Source of the DNA: Blautia_A aquisgranensis
GTDB taxonomy: Bacteria > Bacillota > Clostridia > Lachnospirales > Lachnospiraceae
Length of the DNA: 64,000 nucleotides
NCBI RefSeq assembly: GCF_040096615.1
Contig: NZ_JBBMEJ010000012.1
Span: 61,852-125,851, forward strand
Direction of reading: 5' to 3'
A program made the translations under genes and the position numbers. This document shows, piece by piece, positions 45,598 to 53,585 of this stretch. The notes under the pieces are model-generated. The model was given only the letters and a program-made list of their open reading frames with translations. It was not told the DNA's origin and did not search any database. Position 1 is the first letter of the stretch. Every line of letters starts with the position of its first letter.

Positions 45598-45737
45598 TGA
45601 CAATTTTTGTGACAAATAAAAGAAAATAGACGCAATCAGACGAAATATTGTTTTGTATGGAAATGCTGAAAATCCTTGTAAACAAAGGGTTCTTGATATA
45701 TGATGAAACAAGTCGAAGCCCGTCGAAGTCCGTTGTT

Positions 45738-45763
45738 GCTTTTTGTGGCGAAAAGCGGTGGAT
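45738..45763. other. attR of the inserted island
   Basis: The 19-bp core at 45738-45756 equals 33289-33307. To its right is the intact host arm GGTGGAT, complementary to the ATCCACC at attL. Confidence 0.85.
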
Positions 45764-45818
45764 GAATCATCCTGGTATATAATATAAGAAGAAACGGTAA
45801 AGCAGAGAATGTTCCTGG

Positions 45819-45843
45819 CAGGCTTATGCTTGCCATTTTTTTA
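45819..45843 (+). terminator. Host terminator beyond attR
   Basis: GGCAGGC/GCTTGCC (one G-T) is followed by T7. Before the insertion it would have ended the aminotransferase transcript. Confidence 0.7.
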
Positions 45844-46764
45844 TTTCTGTCGTTCCCATACCTGGCCGATCGGGAAGGACGGAGTGGATTCTGCAAGAAA
45901 GTCTTCCAGTGCATTTTCGAAGAATTCCACGGCACGTTTGCTGGTGGACTTTGGATATTTATGCTTGATCTTATAGCAGACACGGTTTGGCGGTGTGTTT
46001 TTCAGTTCACTGATAAAAAGAGGCCGGTAATGAGAAAGCTCTAGGATTACAGACTGTGGTGCGACCATCCAGTTTCCCGGTTTTTTCCAGAGACGGTCCA
46101 AAAGCGTGATGGTATCTGCTGCAATGTGAGGTCTGGATGCGGAGGAAAGCCAGCGGTCATGCCAGATCTGATAGTTGTCGTCCCAGCTTAAAAACAGCTC
46201 CAGAGATGGATCCAGCTCATCGGTATGTATTGCCGGAGCAGAAATAGCTGGCTGATCTGATTGTACCAGATAAAGCTTTTCTTCAAAGATTTTCTCTGTT
46301 ATGATATTCTTGTAATGCAATTTGTGGTAGACAAATCCGATATCAATGCTGTGTTCTCCAAGAAGTCCGTAGAGCTCTGATGAGTGGTGGGATTCAATGT
46401 TCAGGTCCAGTTTGGTCTGCTCATTTAAGATCCTGTCATACAGAGGTGCGAAAACAGCAACATTCAGACTGTCTGTACAGCCGATAGTAAGCAGCAGGGA
46501 ATCCTGGTTGCGCTGCAGTTCCATGGTTTCTTTCCAGAGGGACATCCATCGTTCCGCAAGAATGATGAAATCTGTTCCCTTGGCAGTCAGTTCCACCTGC
46601 TTGTGCCCCTTCTGGCGGATCACAAGGGGAAAGCCGAGTTCATTCTCCAGAGAAGTGAGCCTGTGGCTGACTGTAGGCTGGGAAAGAAAAAGAAGATCCG
46701 CTGTACGGGTGATGCTTTTTGTGTTTACGATGGTGAGAAAGGTTTCAATTTCAGCAAGATTCAT
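45841..46764 (-). CDS. LysR-family transcriptional regulator
   Basis: A 307-aa LTTR. The N-terminal winged HTH reads MNLAEIETFLTIVNTKSITR followed by ADLLFLSQPTVSHRLTSLE; the C-terminal domain binds a small effector. The start at 46764 follows AAAAGGAG. It is divergent from the rraA-pxpB-pxpC genes, and before the island insertion it was convergent with the aminotransferase. It is the likely activator of this catabolic locus, and the effector is probably its substrate. Confidence 0.9.
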   Translation of the reverse strand: MNLAEIETFLTIVNTKSITRTADLLFLSQPTVSHRLTSLENELGFPLVIRQKGHKQVELTAKGTDFIILAERWMSLWKETMELQRNQDSLLLTIGCTDSLNVAVFAPLYDRILNEQTKLDLNIESHHSSELYGLLGEHSIDIGFVYHKLHYKNIITEKIFEEKLYLVQSDQPAISAPAIHTDELDPSLELFLSWDDNYQIWHDRWLSSASRPHIAADTITLLDRLWKKPGNWMVAPQSVILELSHYRPLFISELKNTPPNRVCYKIKHKYPKSTSKRAVEFFENALEDFLAESTPSFPIGQVWERQK

Positions 46765-46821
46765 ATGTTCAGCTCCTTTTCTTTGGTACAATCTATCAGG
46801 AATAAAGTAAGTTTCAAAACA

Positions 46822-46889
46822 ATATAAAAATTATTTATATTATACAGAGAAATTATTCGTTATTCAATGGTAAACTTGTGTGATATGAT
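46822..46889 (+). promoter_or_regulatory. LysR-type control region of the rraA operon
   Basis: An inverted repeat ATATAAA/TTTATAT (about 46822-46842) contains T-N11-A pairs. A TATGAT -10 (46884-46889) has a poor -35, as expected for activator dependence. Confidence 0.45.
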
Positions 46890-46953
46890 AAATGCAGATA
46901 AAACAAGACACTGTTACCAGGTGATCAGTAATCAGAAGAAGAGAGGTTTTCAT

Positions 46954-47637
46954 ATGTCATTAGGATGTAGAATCAGACGAAACTTTGAAAGACCGTCAAA
47001 AGAATTAGTAGAAGCATTCCGTGGTATTCCGGTAGCAAATATTGATGATAACTGTGGCAGAATCGCTGCTGTAGATTCCAGCATTTTTCCACTGAACCCG
47101 AAGGCAAGACTTCTGGGAACAGCTTTCACAGTAAACGCACCGGCAGGAGATAACCTTCTGTTCCACAAAGCTCTGGATATGGCTCAGCCAGGAGACGTTA
47201 TCGTTCTTGCAAACAAAGGAAGCATGAGCAGAGCACTTTGCGGTGAGATTATGAGCAATTATGCGAAATCCAGAGGGATCGCAGGAATCATCATCGATGG
47301 ATGTGTTCGCGACAGCTACACATTAAGCCAGATGGATTTCCCGGTATATGCAAAAGGCATCACACCGAACGGACCATACAAGAACGGTCCTGGAGAGATG
47401 AACTTCCCGGTATCCTTTGCAGGAATCGTAATCAATCCTGGTGACATCATCGTAGGAGATTCTGACGGACTTCTGGCAATCAGACCGGATGAGCATACAG
47501 CAGAGCTTGCAGAGATCGCAAGAAAATACCATGCAGGCGAGGAGAAACAGCTTGAGGGTATCCTGACACGTGGCGAGTGGCCGCGTCCATGGGTTGATGC
47601 AACTCTGGAAAAAGTCGGATTTGAATTTGTAGACTAA
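46954..47637 (+). CDS. RraA-family aldolase/decarboxylase
   Basis: A 227-aa protein of the 4-hydroxy-4-methyl-2-oxoglutarate (HMG) aldolase/RraA family. IIIDGCVRDSYTL keeps the catalytic Arg-Asp pair and VGDSDGLLAI the G-D-x-D-G motif of true class II pyruvate aldolases. Such enzymes cleave 4-hydroxy-2-oxo acids to pyruvate or decarboxylate oxaloacetate. ATG 46954 follows GAGAGG. It heads a cluster with pxpBC and a 2-hydroxyacid dehydrogenase, which favours a catabolic role over the RNase E-inhibitor role of E. coli RraA. Confidence 0.85.
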   Translation: MSLGCRIRRNFERPSKELVEAFRGIPVANIDDNCGRIAAVDSSIFPLNPKARLLGTAFTVNAPAGDNLLFHKALDMAQPGDVIVLANKGSMSRALCGEIMSNYAKSRGIAGIIIDGCVRDSYTLSQMDFPVYAKGITPNGPYKNGPGEMNFPVSFAGIVINPGDIIVGDSDGLLAIRPDEHTAELAEIARKYHAGEEKQLEGILTRGEWPRPWVDATLEKVGFEFVD

Positions 47638-47660
47638 CCGAATAAACTTATGAATGCAGG

Positions 47661-47692
47661 AAGGTCTGTCACCACACATGACGGGCCTTTTT
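47661..47692 (+). terminator. Terminator-like hairpin between rraA-type gene and pxpB
   Basis: AAGGTCTGTC pairs with GACGGGCCTT (two G-T pairs), then TTTTG. It may reduce but need not stop transcription into pxpB. Confidence 0.6.
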
Positions 47693-47719
47693 GTCAATAA
47701 AGAACGGAGGTATACTTAA

Positions 47720-48454
47720 ATGGATGTGAAGTTCCTGATCGCAGGAGACAGAGCAGTTTCCGTTGAGTTCGGCAGCGTGATCAGTCTTGAAGTCAATGCC
47801 AAGGTGCGTGCGCTGGACGAAAAATTAAAAGAATCTCCAATTGAAGGCATGATGGAGACCGTTCCTACTTACTGTGCTCTGATCGTGCATTATCGCCCGG
47901 AGGTTATCCGCTATGCCCAGCTTGTGGAAGAGCTGAAGAAGAGAATTGCAGATATGCATGAAACATCTACAAACAAGAAAAAAGTTGTAAAAGAGGTTCC
48001 TGTATATTATGGTGGCGAGACCGGTCCGGATCTTGAGTACTGTGCAGAGCTTGAAAATACCACTACGGAGGAAATCATCCGTAAGCATTCCGAGCATGAG
48101 TATTATGTATATATGCTTGGTTTTGCACCGGGACATCCGTACATGGCAAGATTTGAGGAGCCTTTCAGTTTTAAGAGAAGAACTTCTCCGAGAGTTAAGA
48201 TTCCGGCAAGATCCATCGTGGTTCAGCTGGGACTGTCTGATTTTATTCCTTTTGAGCAGCCATGCGGATGGAATATCATCGGAAGTACACCTCTTGATAT
48301 CTGTAATTTTGCAAAGGAAGATCCGTTCCTTGTGCGTGCAGGTGACTGGGTAAAACATGTTCCTGTTACGAAGAGTGAATATGAGCAGATTCGAAGAGAC
48401 GTGGAAAACGGTACCTATAAAGTGAAAACCTATACACCACAGGATAACGGTTGA
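47720..48454 (+). CDS. pxpB: 5-oxoprolinase subunit B (KipI family)
   Basis: A 244-aa PxpB-type protein. The conserved segment reads MLGFAPGHPYMARFEEPFSF and SPRVKIPARSIVVQLGLSDF, then FEQPCGWNIIGSTPLDI. The usual GIYPxxSPGGW is changed to SDFIPFEQPCGW, so the protein is a divergent member and the substrate may not be plain 5-oxoproline. GGAGG lies 9 bp before the ATG. pxpC follows 16 bp downstream. Confidence 0.9.
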   Translation: MDVKFLIAGDRAVSVEFGSVISLEVNAKVRALDEKLKESPIEGMMETVPTYCALIVHYRPEVIRYAQLVEELKKRIADMHETSTNKKKVVKEVPVYYGGETGPDLEYCAELENTTTEEIIRKHSEHEYYVYMLGFAPGHPYMARFEEPFSFKRRTSPRVKIPARSIVVQLGLSDFIPFEQPCGWNIIGSTPLDICNFAKEDPFLVRAGDWVKHVPVTKSEYEQIRRDVENGTYKVKTYTPQDNG

Positions 48455-48470
48455 GAACGGAGGTCATGAT

Positions 48471-49421
48471 ATGGGAATTACAGTTGAAAACGGAGGAATC
48501 CTGACCACCGTTCAGGATGAGGGAAGATTCGGAAATCAGGCATTTGGTGTTTCTACATCCGGTGCCATGGATCCGCGTGCTTTCCACATTGCCAATCTTC
48601 TGGTTGGTAACAAAAAGACTGAAGGTGCGCTGGAGATGACTTTTATCGGACCAACGCTTACCTTTACCAGTGACAATATCATCGCAGTGACAGGCGGAGA
48701 CCTGACACCGATGCTGGACGGACAGCCTTTCCCAATGTATAAGGCAGTCCTTGTAAAAAAAGGCCAGAAGCTGATGTTTGCAGGTGCCAGAAACGGCAGC
48801 CGCGGATATATCGCTTTTGCAGGCGGCCTGGATATTCCGCTTGTGATGGGGAGCAAGTCTACACTGCTTCGTAACCATATCGGCGGTGTTGAGGGAAGAA
48901 AGCTGGAAAAGGGCGACAGTATCGAGTTTGTTGCTCCGAAGACAGAGCTTCCGAATATGGAGCTTCGTCAGGTTCCGGCAGAGGTATATCCTTCTGATGA
49001 GGTTGTTCTTCGTGTGGTTCTGGGACCGCAGGAGAATGAGTTTACGGAAGAGGGTGTCCGTAAATTTTTCTGGTACAGTGGTACGATCACAAACGAGTTT
49101 GACCGTATGGGCTGCCGAATTGAGAGAGAGCCGGTAGAGCATGCCGGTGACGGTAATATCAATACGGATGGTATTTCCATGGGATCGATTCAGGTTCCAT
49201 TAAACGGACAGCCGATCATTATGCTGGCTGACCGCCAGAGTACAGGTGGTTATCCGAAGATCGGTACGGTGATCACCGTGGATTTTGCGAAGATCGCACA
49301 GGCGCGTCCTGGACAGAAGATCCGTTTTATCGAGGTAAGTCTGGATCTTGCACAGGATCTGTATATCCGTGAGCTGAATGATATGAAGGCGCTGGATGAA
49401 AAGTTAAATTCAGATTGCTGA
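48471..49421 (+). CDS. pxpC: 5-oxoprolinase subunit C (biotin-dependent carboxyltransferase fold)
   Basis: A 316-aa PxpC-type protein. GILTTVQDEGRFGNQAFGVS (start), SGAMDPRAFHIANLLVGN, then VTGGDLTPMLDGQPFPMY and RGYIAFAGGLDIP are the family's hallmark segments. With PxpA and PxpB it hydrolyses 5-oxoproline to glutamate at the cost of ATP. It lies in one operon with pxpB. Confidence 0.92.
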   Translation: MGITVENGGILTTVQDEGRFGNQAFGVSTSGAMDPRAFHIANLLVGNKKTEGALEMTFIGPTLTFTSDNIIAVTGGDLTPMLDGQPFPMYKAVLVKKGQKLMFAGARNGSRGYIAFAGGLDIPLVMGSKSTLLRNHIGGVEGRKLEKGDSIEFVAPKTELPNMELRQVPAEVYPSDEVVLRVVLGPQENEFTEEGVRKFFWYSGTITNEFDRMGCRIEREPVEHAGDGNINTDGISMGSIQVPLNGQPIIMLADRQSTGGYPKIGTVITVDFAKIAQARPGQKIRFIEVSLDLAQDLYIRELNDMKALDEKLNSDC

Positions 49422-49485
49422 TCAATCTGAATTAAATAAATCATACATACCACAAAAATTTTTTTAAAGAAAGGTGAGTACGAAT

Positions 49486-50451
49486 ATGAAGATTGTTGTA
49501 TTGGATGGCTACACAGAGAACCCTGGAGATTTAAGCTGGGACGCATTAAAAGAGCTTGGAGATGTTACTGTTTATGACAGAACTTCCTATGAGGAGTCTC
49601 CGCTGATCGCTGATCGTATCGGTGATGCTGAGATCGTTATCATCAACAAGACTCCGATTTCCAAAGAGACGATCGACAAGTGCCCGAACATGAAGCTGAT
49701 CGCTGTTCTGGCTACTGGTTATAATGTTGTTGATTACAACTATGCAAAAGAGAAAAATATCCCGGTTGTGAATGTTCCTACTTATGGTACTCAGATCGTT
49801 GGTCAGTATGCTCTTGGCCTTCTTCTTGAGATCTGTTCTCACTATGGTCATCATGATGAGACTGTTAAGGCTGGTAAATGGGAGAACAATGATGACTGGT
49901 GCTACTGGGATTATCCGATGATCGAGCTTTATGGAAAGACTGCTGGTATCATTGGCCTTGGAAGAATCGGACAGGCTACAGCGAAGCTTCTGAATGCTCT
50001 TGATATGAAGGTTCTTGCTTATGATGCTTACCAGAGTGAGGCTGGTGCAAAGCTTGCTGAGTATGTTTCCCTTGATGAGCTGTTTGCACAGTCTGATGTG
50101 ATTTTCCTTCACTGCCCGCTTTTCCCGGAGACAGAAGGTATGATCAACAAAGAGAATATTGCAAAGATGAAAGATGGCGTTATCCTTATCAACAACAGCC
50201 GTGGACAGCTGGTAGTAGAGCAGGATCTTGCAGATGCGCTTAACAGCGGCAAAGTTTATGCAGCGGGACTTGACGTTGTATCCACAGAGCCTATCAAAGG
50301 AGACAACCCACTCCTCAAAGCCAAGAACTGCATCATCACCCCACATATCTCCTGGGCTGCTCAGGCTTCCAGACAGAGAATCATGGATATTACAGTTGAT
50401 AATATCAAGGCATTCCTTGATGGAAACACTGTAAATCAAGTTAATAAATAA
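49486..50451 (+). CDS. D-2-hydroxyacid dehydrogenase (HprA-like)
   Basis: A 321-aa NAD(P)-dependent dehydrogenase. The Rossmann motif GLGRIGQATAKLL and the catalytic Arg (NNSRGQLV), Glu (DVVSTEP) and His (TPHISWAA) are present. The family reduces glyoxylate, hydroxypyruvate or other 2-keto acids to D-hydroxy acids. ATG 49486 is preferred; the GTG at 49474 overlaps the AAAGG ribosome site. It is the last gene of the pxp locus and could dispose of the keto acid released by the aldolase. Confidence 0.9.
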   Translation: MKIVVLDGYTENPGDLSWDALKELGDVTVYDRTSYEESPLIADRIGDAEIVIINKTPISKETIDKCPNMKLIAVLATGYNVVDYNYAKEKNIPVVNVPTYGTQIVGQYALGLLLEICSHYGHHDETVKAGKWENNDDWCYWDYPMIELYGKTAGIIGLGRIGQATAKLLNALDMKVLAYDAYQSEAGAKLAEYVSLDELFAQSDVIFLHCPLFPETEGMINKENIAKMKDGVILINNSRGQLVVEQDLADALNSGKVYAAGLDVVSTEPIKGDNPLLKAKNCIITPHISWAAQASRQRIMDITVDNIKAFLDGNTVNQVNK

Positions 50452-50478
50452 GAATTATATTTTTCCTATGTAATGTAT

Positions 50479-50516
50479 AAAAAGGCAGCCACTTCTCCGA
50501 AAGCAGCTGCCTTTTT
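50479..50516 (+). terminator. Terminator after the pxp locus
   Basis: AAAAAGGCAGC pairs with GCTGCCTTTTT. Confidence 0.9.
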
Positions 50517-50525
50517 GCTCTAGGG

Positions 50526-50645
50526 TGACGAACGTACGCTTACATCCTGTCCTGTAAAAGAAGTATAAAGAGCGACGAATCGGCATAGCGTCCCGCTTTC
50601 AATACCGAAGCATACAGGTACAAGTTAATAAATGTTCACTCGGAC
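50526..50645. repeat. Diverged copy of a dispersed repeat
   Basis: GACGAACG..CGC followed by GTCCTGT and the unit AATACCGAAGCATACAG (50601 on) resembles the repeats at 60699-60807 and 63199-63608. The rest of the gap 50517-50727 contains no gene. Confidence 0.5.
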
Positions 50646-50727
50646 AATCAGGCACTCGAAGAAAGAGGCCTAGGGGTGTGCAGAGGGGCGCGGCCTTGTG
50701 CCCCTTTGCGGTTTCCTTTTTTTACGC

Positions 50728-50764
50728 AAAAAAAGGTTCTCACACCTGACAAGGTGTAAGAACC
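50728..50764 (-). terminator. Terminator of tRNA-Tyr
   Basis: On the minus strand GGTTCTTACACC pairs with GGTGTGAGAACC, then T7. Confidence 0.9.
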
Positions 50765-50773
50765 AAAATTTAA

Positions 50774-50855
50774 TGGATGGAGAAGGATTCGAACCTTCGA
50801 AGGCGGTGCCAACAGATTTACAGTCTGCCCCCTTTGGCCACTCGGGAATCCATCC
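50774..50855 (-). tRNA. tRNA-Tyr (anticodon GTA)
   Basis: The acceptor stem GGATGGA/TCCATCC, the anticodon arm CAGACTGTAAATCTG with GTA, a long variable arm and the T arm GGTTCGAATCC are all seen on the minus strand. The discriminator is A and CCA is not encoded. It is a single-gene transcript with its own promoter and terminator. Confidence 0.96.
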
Positions 50856-50870
50856 GTGAACAACAAGTGT

Positions 50871-50899
50871 ATTATATATAACTTCTTCCTTAAATGCAA
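50871..50899 (-). promoter_or_regulatory. Promoter of tRNA-Tyr
   Basis: On the minus strand TTGCAT (50894-50899), 17 bp, TATAAT (50871-50876), 15 bp before the tRNA. Confidence 0.82.
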
Positions 50900-50955
50900 G
50901 CTTTTTTTTCGAAAAAAACACAAAAAAATAAAAAATCTTACAACTCCGCCACTTT

Positions 50956-50996
50956 TTGGTAAAGTACTGGACTTACCAATAAAAATCTGCTATTAT
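50956..50996 (+). promoter_or_regulatory. fba promoter with inverted repeat at the -35
   Basis: TGGACT (50968-50973), 17 bp, TATTAT (50991-50996). TTGGTAA (50956-50962) and TTACCAA (50973-50979) form an inverted repeat that straddles the -35, a possible repressor site. Confidence 0.55.
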
Positions 50997-51061
50997 GAGT
51001 ACGGTTGGATATAAAGGACACGATTTTTTCGTATCCTAAAACAGGTTAGGAGGATTTTATC

Positions 51062-51925
51062 ATGTTAGTAAACGCAACAGAAATGCTGAAAAAAGCAAAA
51101 GCAGGCCATTATGCAGTTGGTCAGTTCAACATCAACAACCTTGAGTGGACAAAAGCTATCCTTCAGACAGCTCAGGAGCTCAACTCTCCTGTAATCCTTG
51201 GTGTTTCCGAGGGTGCCGGTAAATACATGACAGGTTATAAGACTGTTGTAGGTATGGTTAACGGTATGATGGAAGAGCTGAACATCACTGTTCCGGTTGC
51301 TCTTCATCTTGACCACGGCAGCTATGATGGATGCCTGAAATGTGTTGAGGCTGGTTTCTCTTCCATTATGTTCGACGGATCTCATTATCCGATCGATGAG
51401 AACGTAGCTAAGACTAAAGAGCTGGTTAAGATCGTTGCTGAGCACAACATGTCTCTTGAGGCAGAGGTTGGTTCCATCGGTGGCGAGGAAGATGGTGTTG
51501 TTGGTATGGGCGAGTGCGCTGATCCTGAGGAGTGCAAGAGAGTTGCAGATCTCGGAATCAACTTCCTTGCAGCTGGTATCGGTAACATTCACGGAAAATA
51601 TCCGGCTAACTGGCAGGGCTTAAGCTTTGAGACTCTGGATGCTATTCAGAAACTGACAGGAGATATGCCGCTTGTTCTTCACGGTGGTACAGGTATCCCG
51701 GCAGACATGATCAAGAAAGCGATCAGCCTTGGCGTTTCCAAGATCAATGTAAATACAGAGTGCCAGCTTGCATTTGCTGAAGCTACACGTAAATACATTG
51801 AAGAGGGTAAAGATCAGCAGGGTAAAGGATATGACCCACGTAAGCTTCTTGCACCTGGAGCAGAGGCGATCAAAGCTACTGTTAAAGAGAAGATGGAGCT
51901 TTTCGGATCTGTCAATAAAGCATGA
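51062..51925 (+). CDS. fba: Fructose-bisphosphate aldolase, class II
   Basis: A 287-aa zinc aldolase that splits fructose 1,6-bisphosphate in glycolysis. The zinc ligand region LHLDHGSYDG has H82, D84 and H85; further His ligands are in AAGIGNIHGKYP and PLVLHGGTGIP; NVNTECQLAF binds phosphate. The size and GSYDGCLKCVEAGFSSIMFD are of the Firmicute Fba type; tagatose-bisphosphate aldolases are close relatives. AGGAGG precedes the ATG, and a promoter and terminator make it a single-gene unit. Confidence 0.93.
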   Translation: MLVNATEMLKKAKAGHYAVGQFNINNLEWTKAILQTAQELNSPVILGVSEGAGKYMTGYKTVVGMVNGMMEELNITVPVALHLDHGSYDGCLKCVEAGFSSIMFDGSHYPIDENVAKTKELVKIVAEHNMSLEAEVGSIGGEEDGVVGMGECADPEECKRVADLGINFLAAGIGNIHGKYPANWQGLSFETLDAIQKLTGDMPLVLHGGTGIPADMIKKAISLGVSKINVNTECQLAFAEATRKYIEEGKDQQGKGYDPRKLLAPGAEAIKATVKEKMELFGSVNKA

Positions 51926-51945
51926 TGAATCGAAAATAATATATG

Positions 51946-51987
51946 GCGGCAGCCGGAATGGGGAGACCTGTTCCGGCTGCTGTTTTT
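51946..51987 (+). terminator. Terminator after fba
   Basis: GCAGCCGGAA pairs with TTCCGGCTGC, then TGTTTTT. Confidence 0.88.
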
Positions 51988-52020
51988 GTATGTAAAAAAA
52001 TAAATATCACATTTTTCATC

Positions 52021-52058
52021 ATATAAAAAAATCAACATGTTTCTTGATTTTTTTATAT
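52021..52058. terminator. Long AT-rich hairpin before the ABC operon
   Basis: ATATAAAAAAATCAA (52021-52035) pairs perfectly with TTGATTTTTTTATAT (52044-52058) across 8 nt. It could be a second terminator or a leader element. Confidence 0.5.
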
Positions 52059-52138
52059 CGTGAAAAAATCCTCTCCGATTTACAATAATATCAAGTTAAG
52101 GAACAGGACAACAACTTAGAAAAGGAGAGGTAAATATT

Positions 52139-53467
52139 ATGAGAATGAAAAAAGCAACAGCATTTGGTCTTGCAGCTTTAATGGCAGCTACCATGATCCC
52201 GGCAGTTCCGGCTATGGCAAAAGGGGATGACAGTGAAGGCTCTGTTTATTATCTGAATTTTAAACCGGAGCAGGCAGATCAGTGGTCAGATCTGGCAAAG
52301 AAATACACCGATGAGACTGGTGTACCGGTTACTGTTGTTACAGCAGCTTCCGGAACTTATGAGTCTACTCTGAAATCAGAGATGGCCAAAGATGAGGTTC
52401 CGACATTATTCCAGGTTAACGGACCGGTTGGACTTGCATCCTGGAAGGATTATTGCTATGACCTGAAAGACAGTGATGTTTATAAAAATGTGGAGAGTGA
52501 CGATTTCGTACTGAAGGATGACAGCGGTGCAGTTGACGGTATCGCCTATGTAATTGAAACATATGGAATTATTTACAACAAAGCGCTTCTTAAGAAATAC
52601 TGTGAGATGGATGGCGCTGTGATCAAGTCTGCAGATGAGATCAACAATTTTGAGACATTAAAGAAGGTTGCAGATGATATCCAGGCTAAGAAAGATGACC
52701 TTGGAGTTGACGGTGCATTTACTTCCGCAGGCTTTGATTCTTCCAGTGACTGGCGCTTCAAGACACACCTTGCAAACCTTCCAATCTATTATGAGTACAA
52801 AGAAGACGGAATCACATCCACAGATGCGATCAAAGGAACATATCTTGATAATTTCAAGAACCTGTTTGACCTTTATATCACAGATTCTACCTGTGAGCCA
52901 AGCCTTCTTTCCAGCAAGACTATCGATGATGCAAATGCTGAATTTGGTCTTGGAGAGGCTGTGTTCTATCAGAATGGAACTTGGGCTTATGATAACATCA
53001 AAGATAACGAAGTAGCAGATGAGGATATGGGAATGCTTCCAATCTACATTGGTGTTGATGGTGAAGAGGACCAAGGACTTTGCACAGGCAGTGAGAACTA
53101 CTGGTGCGTAAATAAAAAAGCAGATGAGAAGGATATCCAGGCAACTCTTGATTTCCTCAGCTGGGTTATCACAAGTGATGAAGGAAGAGAATCTATAAGC
53201 CAGGAAATGGGATTTACAACACCATTCAAGACCTTTGATGAGAATTATGAGTCTGCAAATCCGCTTGTAAAAGCAGCCGACGAATATGTAAAAGCTGGTA
53301 AAACTCCGGTTTCATGGAACTTTACAACCATGCCTTCTGAAGAGTGGAAAAACCAGGTCGGCAGTGCAATGCTTGAGTATGCACAGGGTACCGGCGAGTG
53401 GGATGCTGTGAAAACTGCATTTGTTGACGGATGGGCAAAAGAGTACAAAGCAGCAAATGAAGGCTGA
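52139..53467 (+). CDS. Sugar ABC transporter substrate-binding protein
   Basis: A 442-aa exported binding protein of the MalE/UgpB type. A signal peptide occupies residues 1-27 (MRMKKATAFGLAALMAATMI then PAVPAMA), with likely cleavage before K28. No lipobox Cys is present, which is unusual for a Gram-positive binding protein. The mature part shows the YYLNFKPEQADQWSDLAKKY and TFFQVNG-like substrate-fold segments, and ENYWCVNKKA. AGGAGAGG lies before ATG 52139. Two permeases follow; no ATPase gene is adjacent, so a shared MsmK-type ATPase is likely. Confidence 0.9.
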   Translation: MRMKKATAFGLAALMAATMIPAVPAMAKGDDSEGSVYYLNFKPEQADQWSDLAKKYTDETGVPVTVVTAASGTYESTLKSEMAKDEVPTLFQVNGPVGLASWKDYCYDLKDSDVYKNVESDDFVLKDDSGAVDGIAYVIETYGIIYNKALLKKYCEMDGAVIKSADEINNFETLKKVADDIQAKKDDLGVDGAFTSAGFDSSSDWRFKTHLANLPIYYEYKEDGITSTDAIKGTYLDNFKNLFDLYITDSTCEPSLLSSKTIDDANAEFGLGEAVFYQNGTWAYDNIKDNEVADEDMGMLPIYIGVDGEEDQGLCTGSENYWCVNKKADEKDIQATLDFLSWVITSDEGRESISQEMGFTTPFKTFDENYESANPLVKAADEYVKAGKTPVSWNFTTMPSEEWKNQVGSAMLEYAQGTGEWDAVKTAFVDGWAKEYKAANEG

Positions 53468-53585
53468 TAAGGTATAACTGAAACGTGATCACGAAGGGGT
53501 GGGCGGTTTCCGCCTGCCTCTTTCAATGAAGGGAGGATGCGTAAAGTAGGGAAGGATGCATCCTCAGGAGAAAGGAAGAGAAAAC

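Larger units (their letters stand above)
33289..45756. mobile_element. Decayed integrative element with lactose/galactose genes
   Basis: The segment is bounded by 19-bp direct repeats. Joining the outer flanks rebuilds a perfect 13-bp-arm palindrome around TGTGGCG, the layout of a tyrosine-recombinase attB. A recombinase C-terminus lies at the right end and a truncated ICE helicase at the left. The cargo is two AraC regulators, lacZ, a permease, a galK remnant, galE and galT. Conjugation genes and an intact integrase are missing, so it is no longer self-mobile. Flanking genes belong to one pxp-type locus. Confidence 0.82.
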
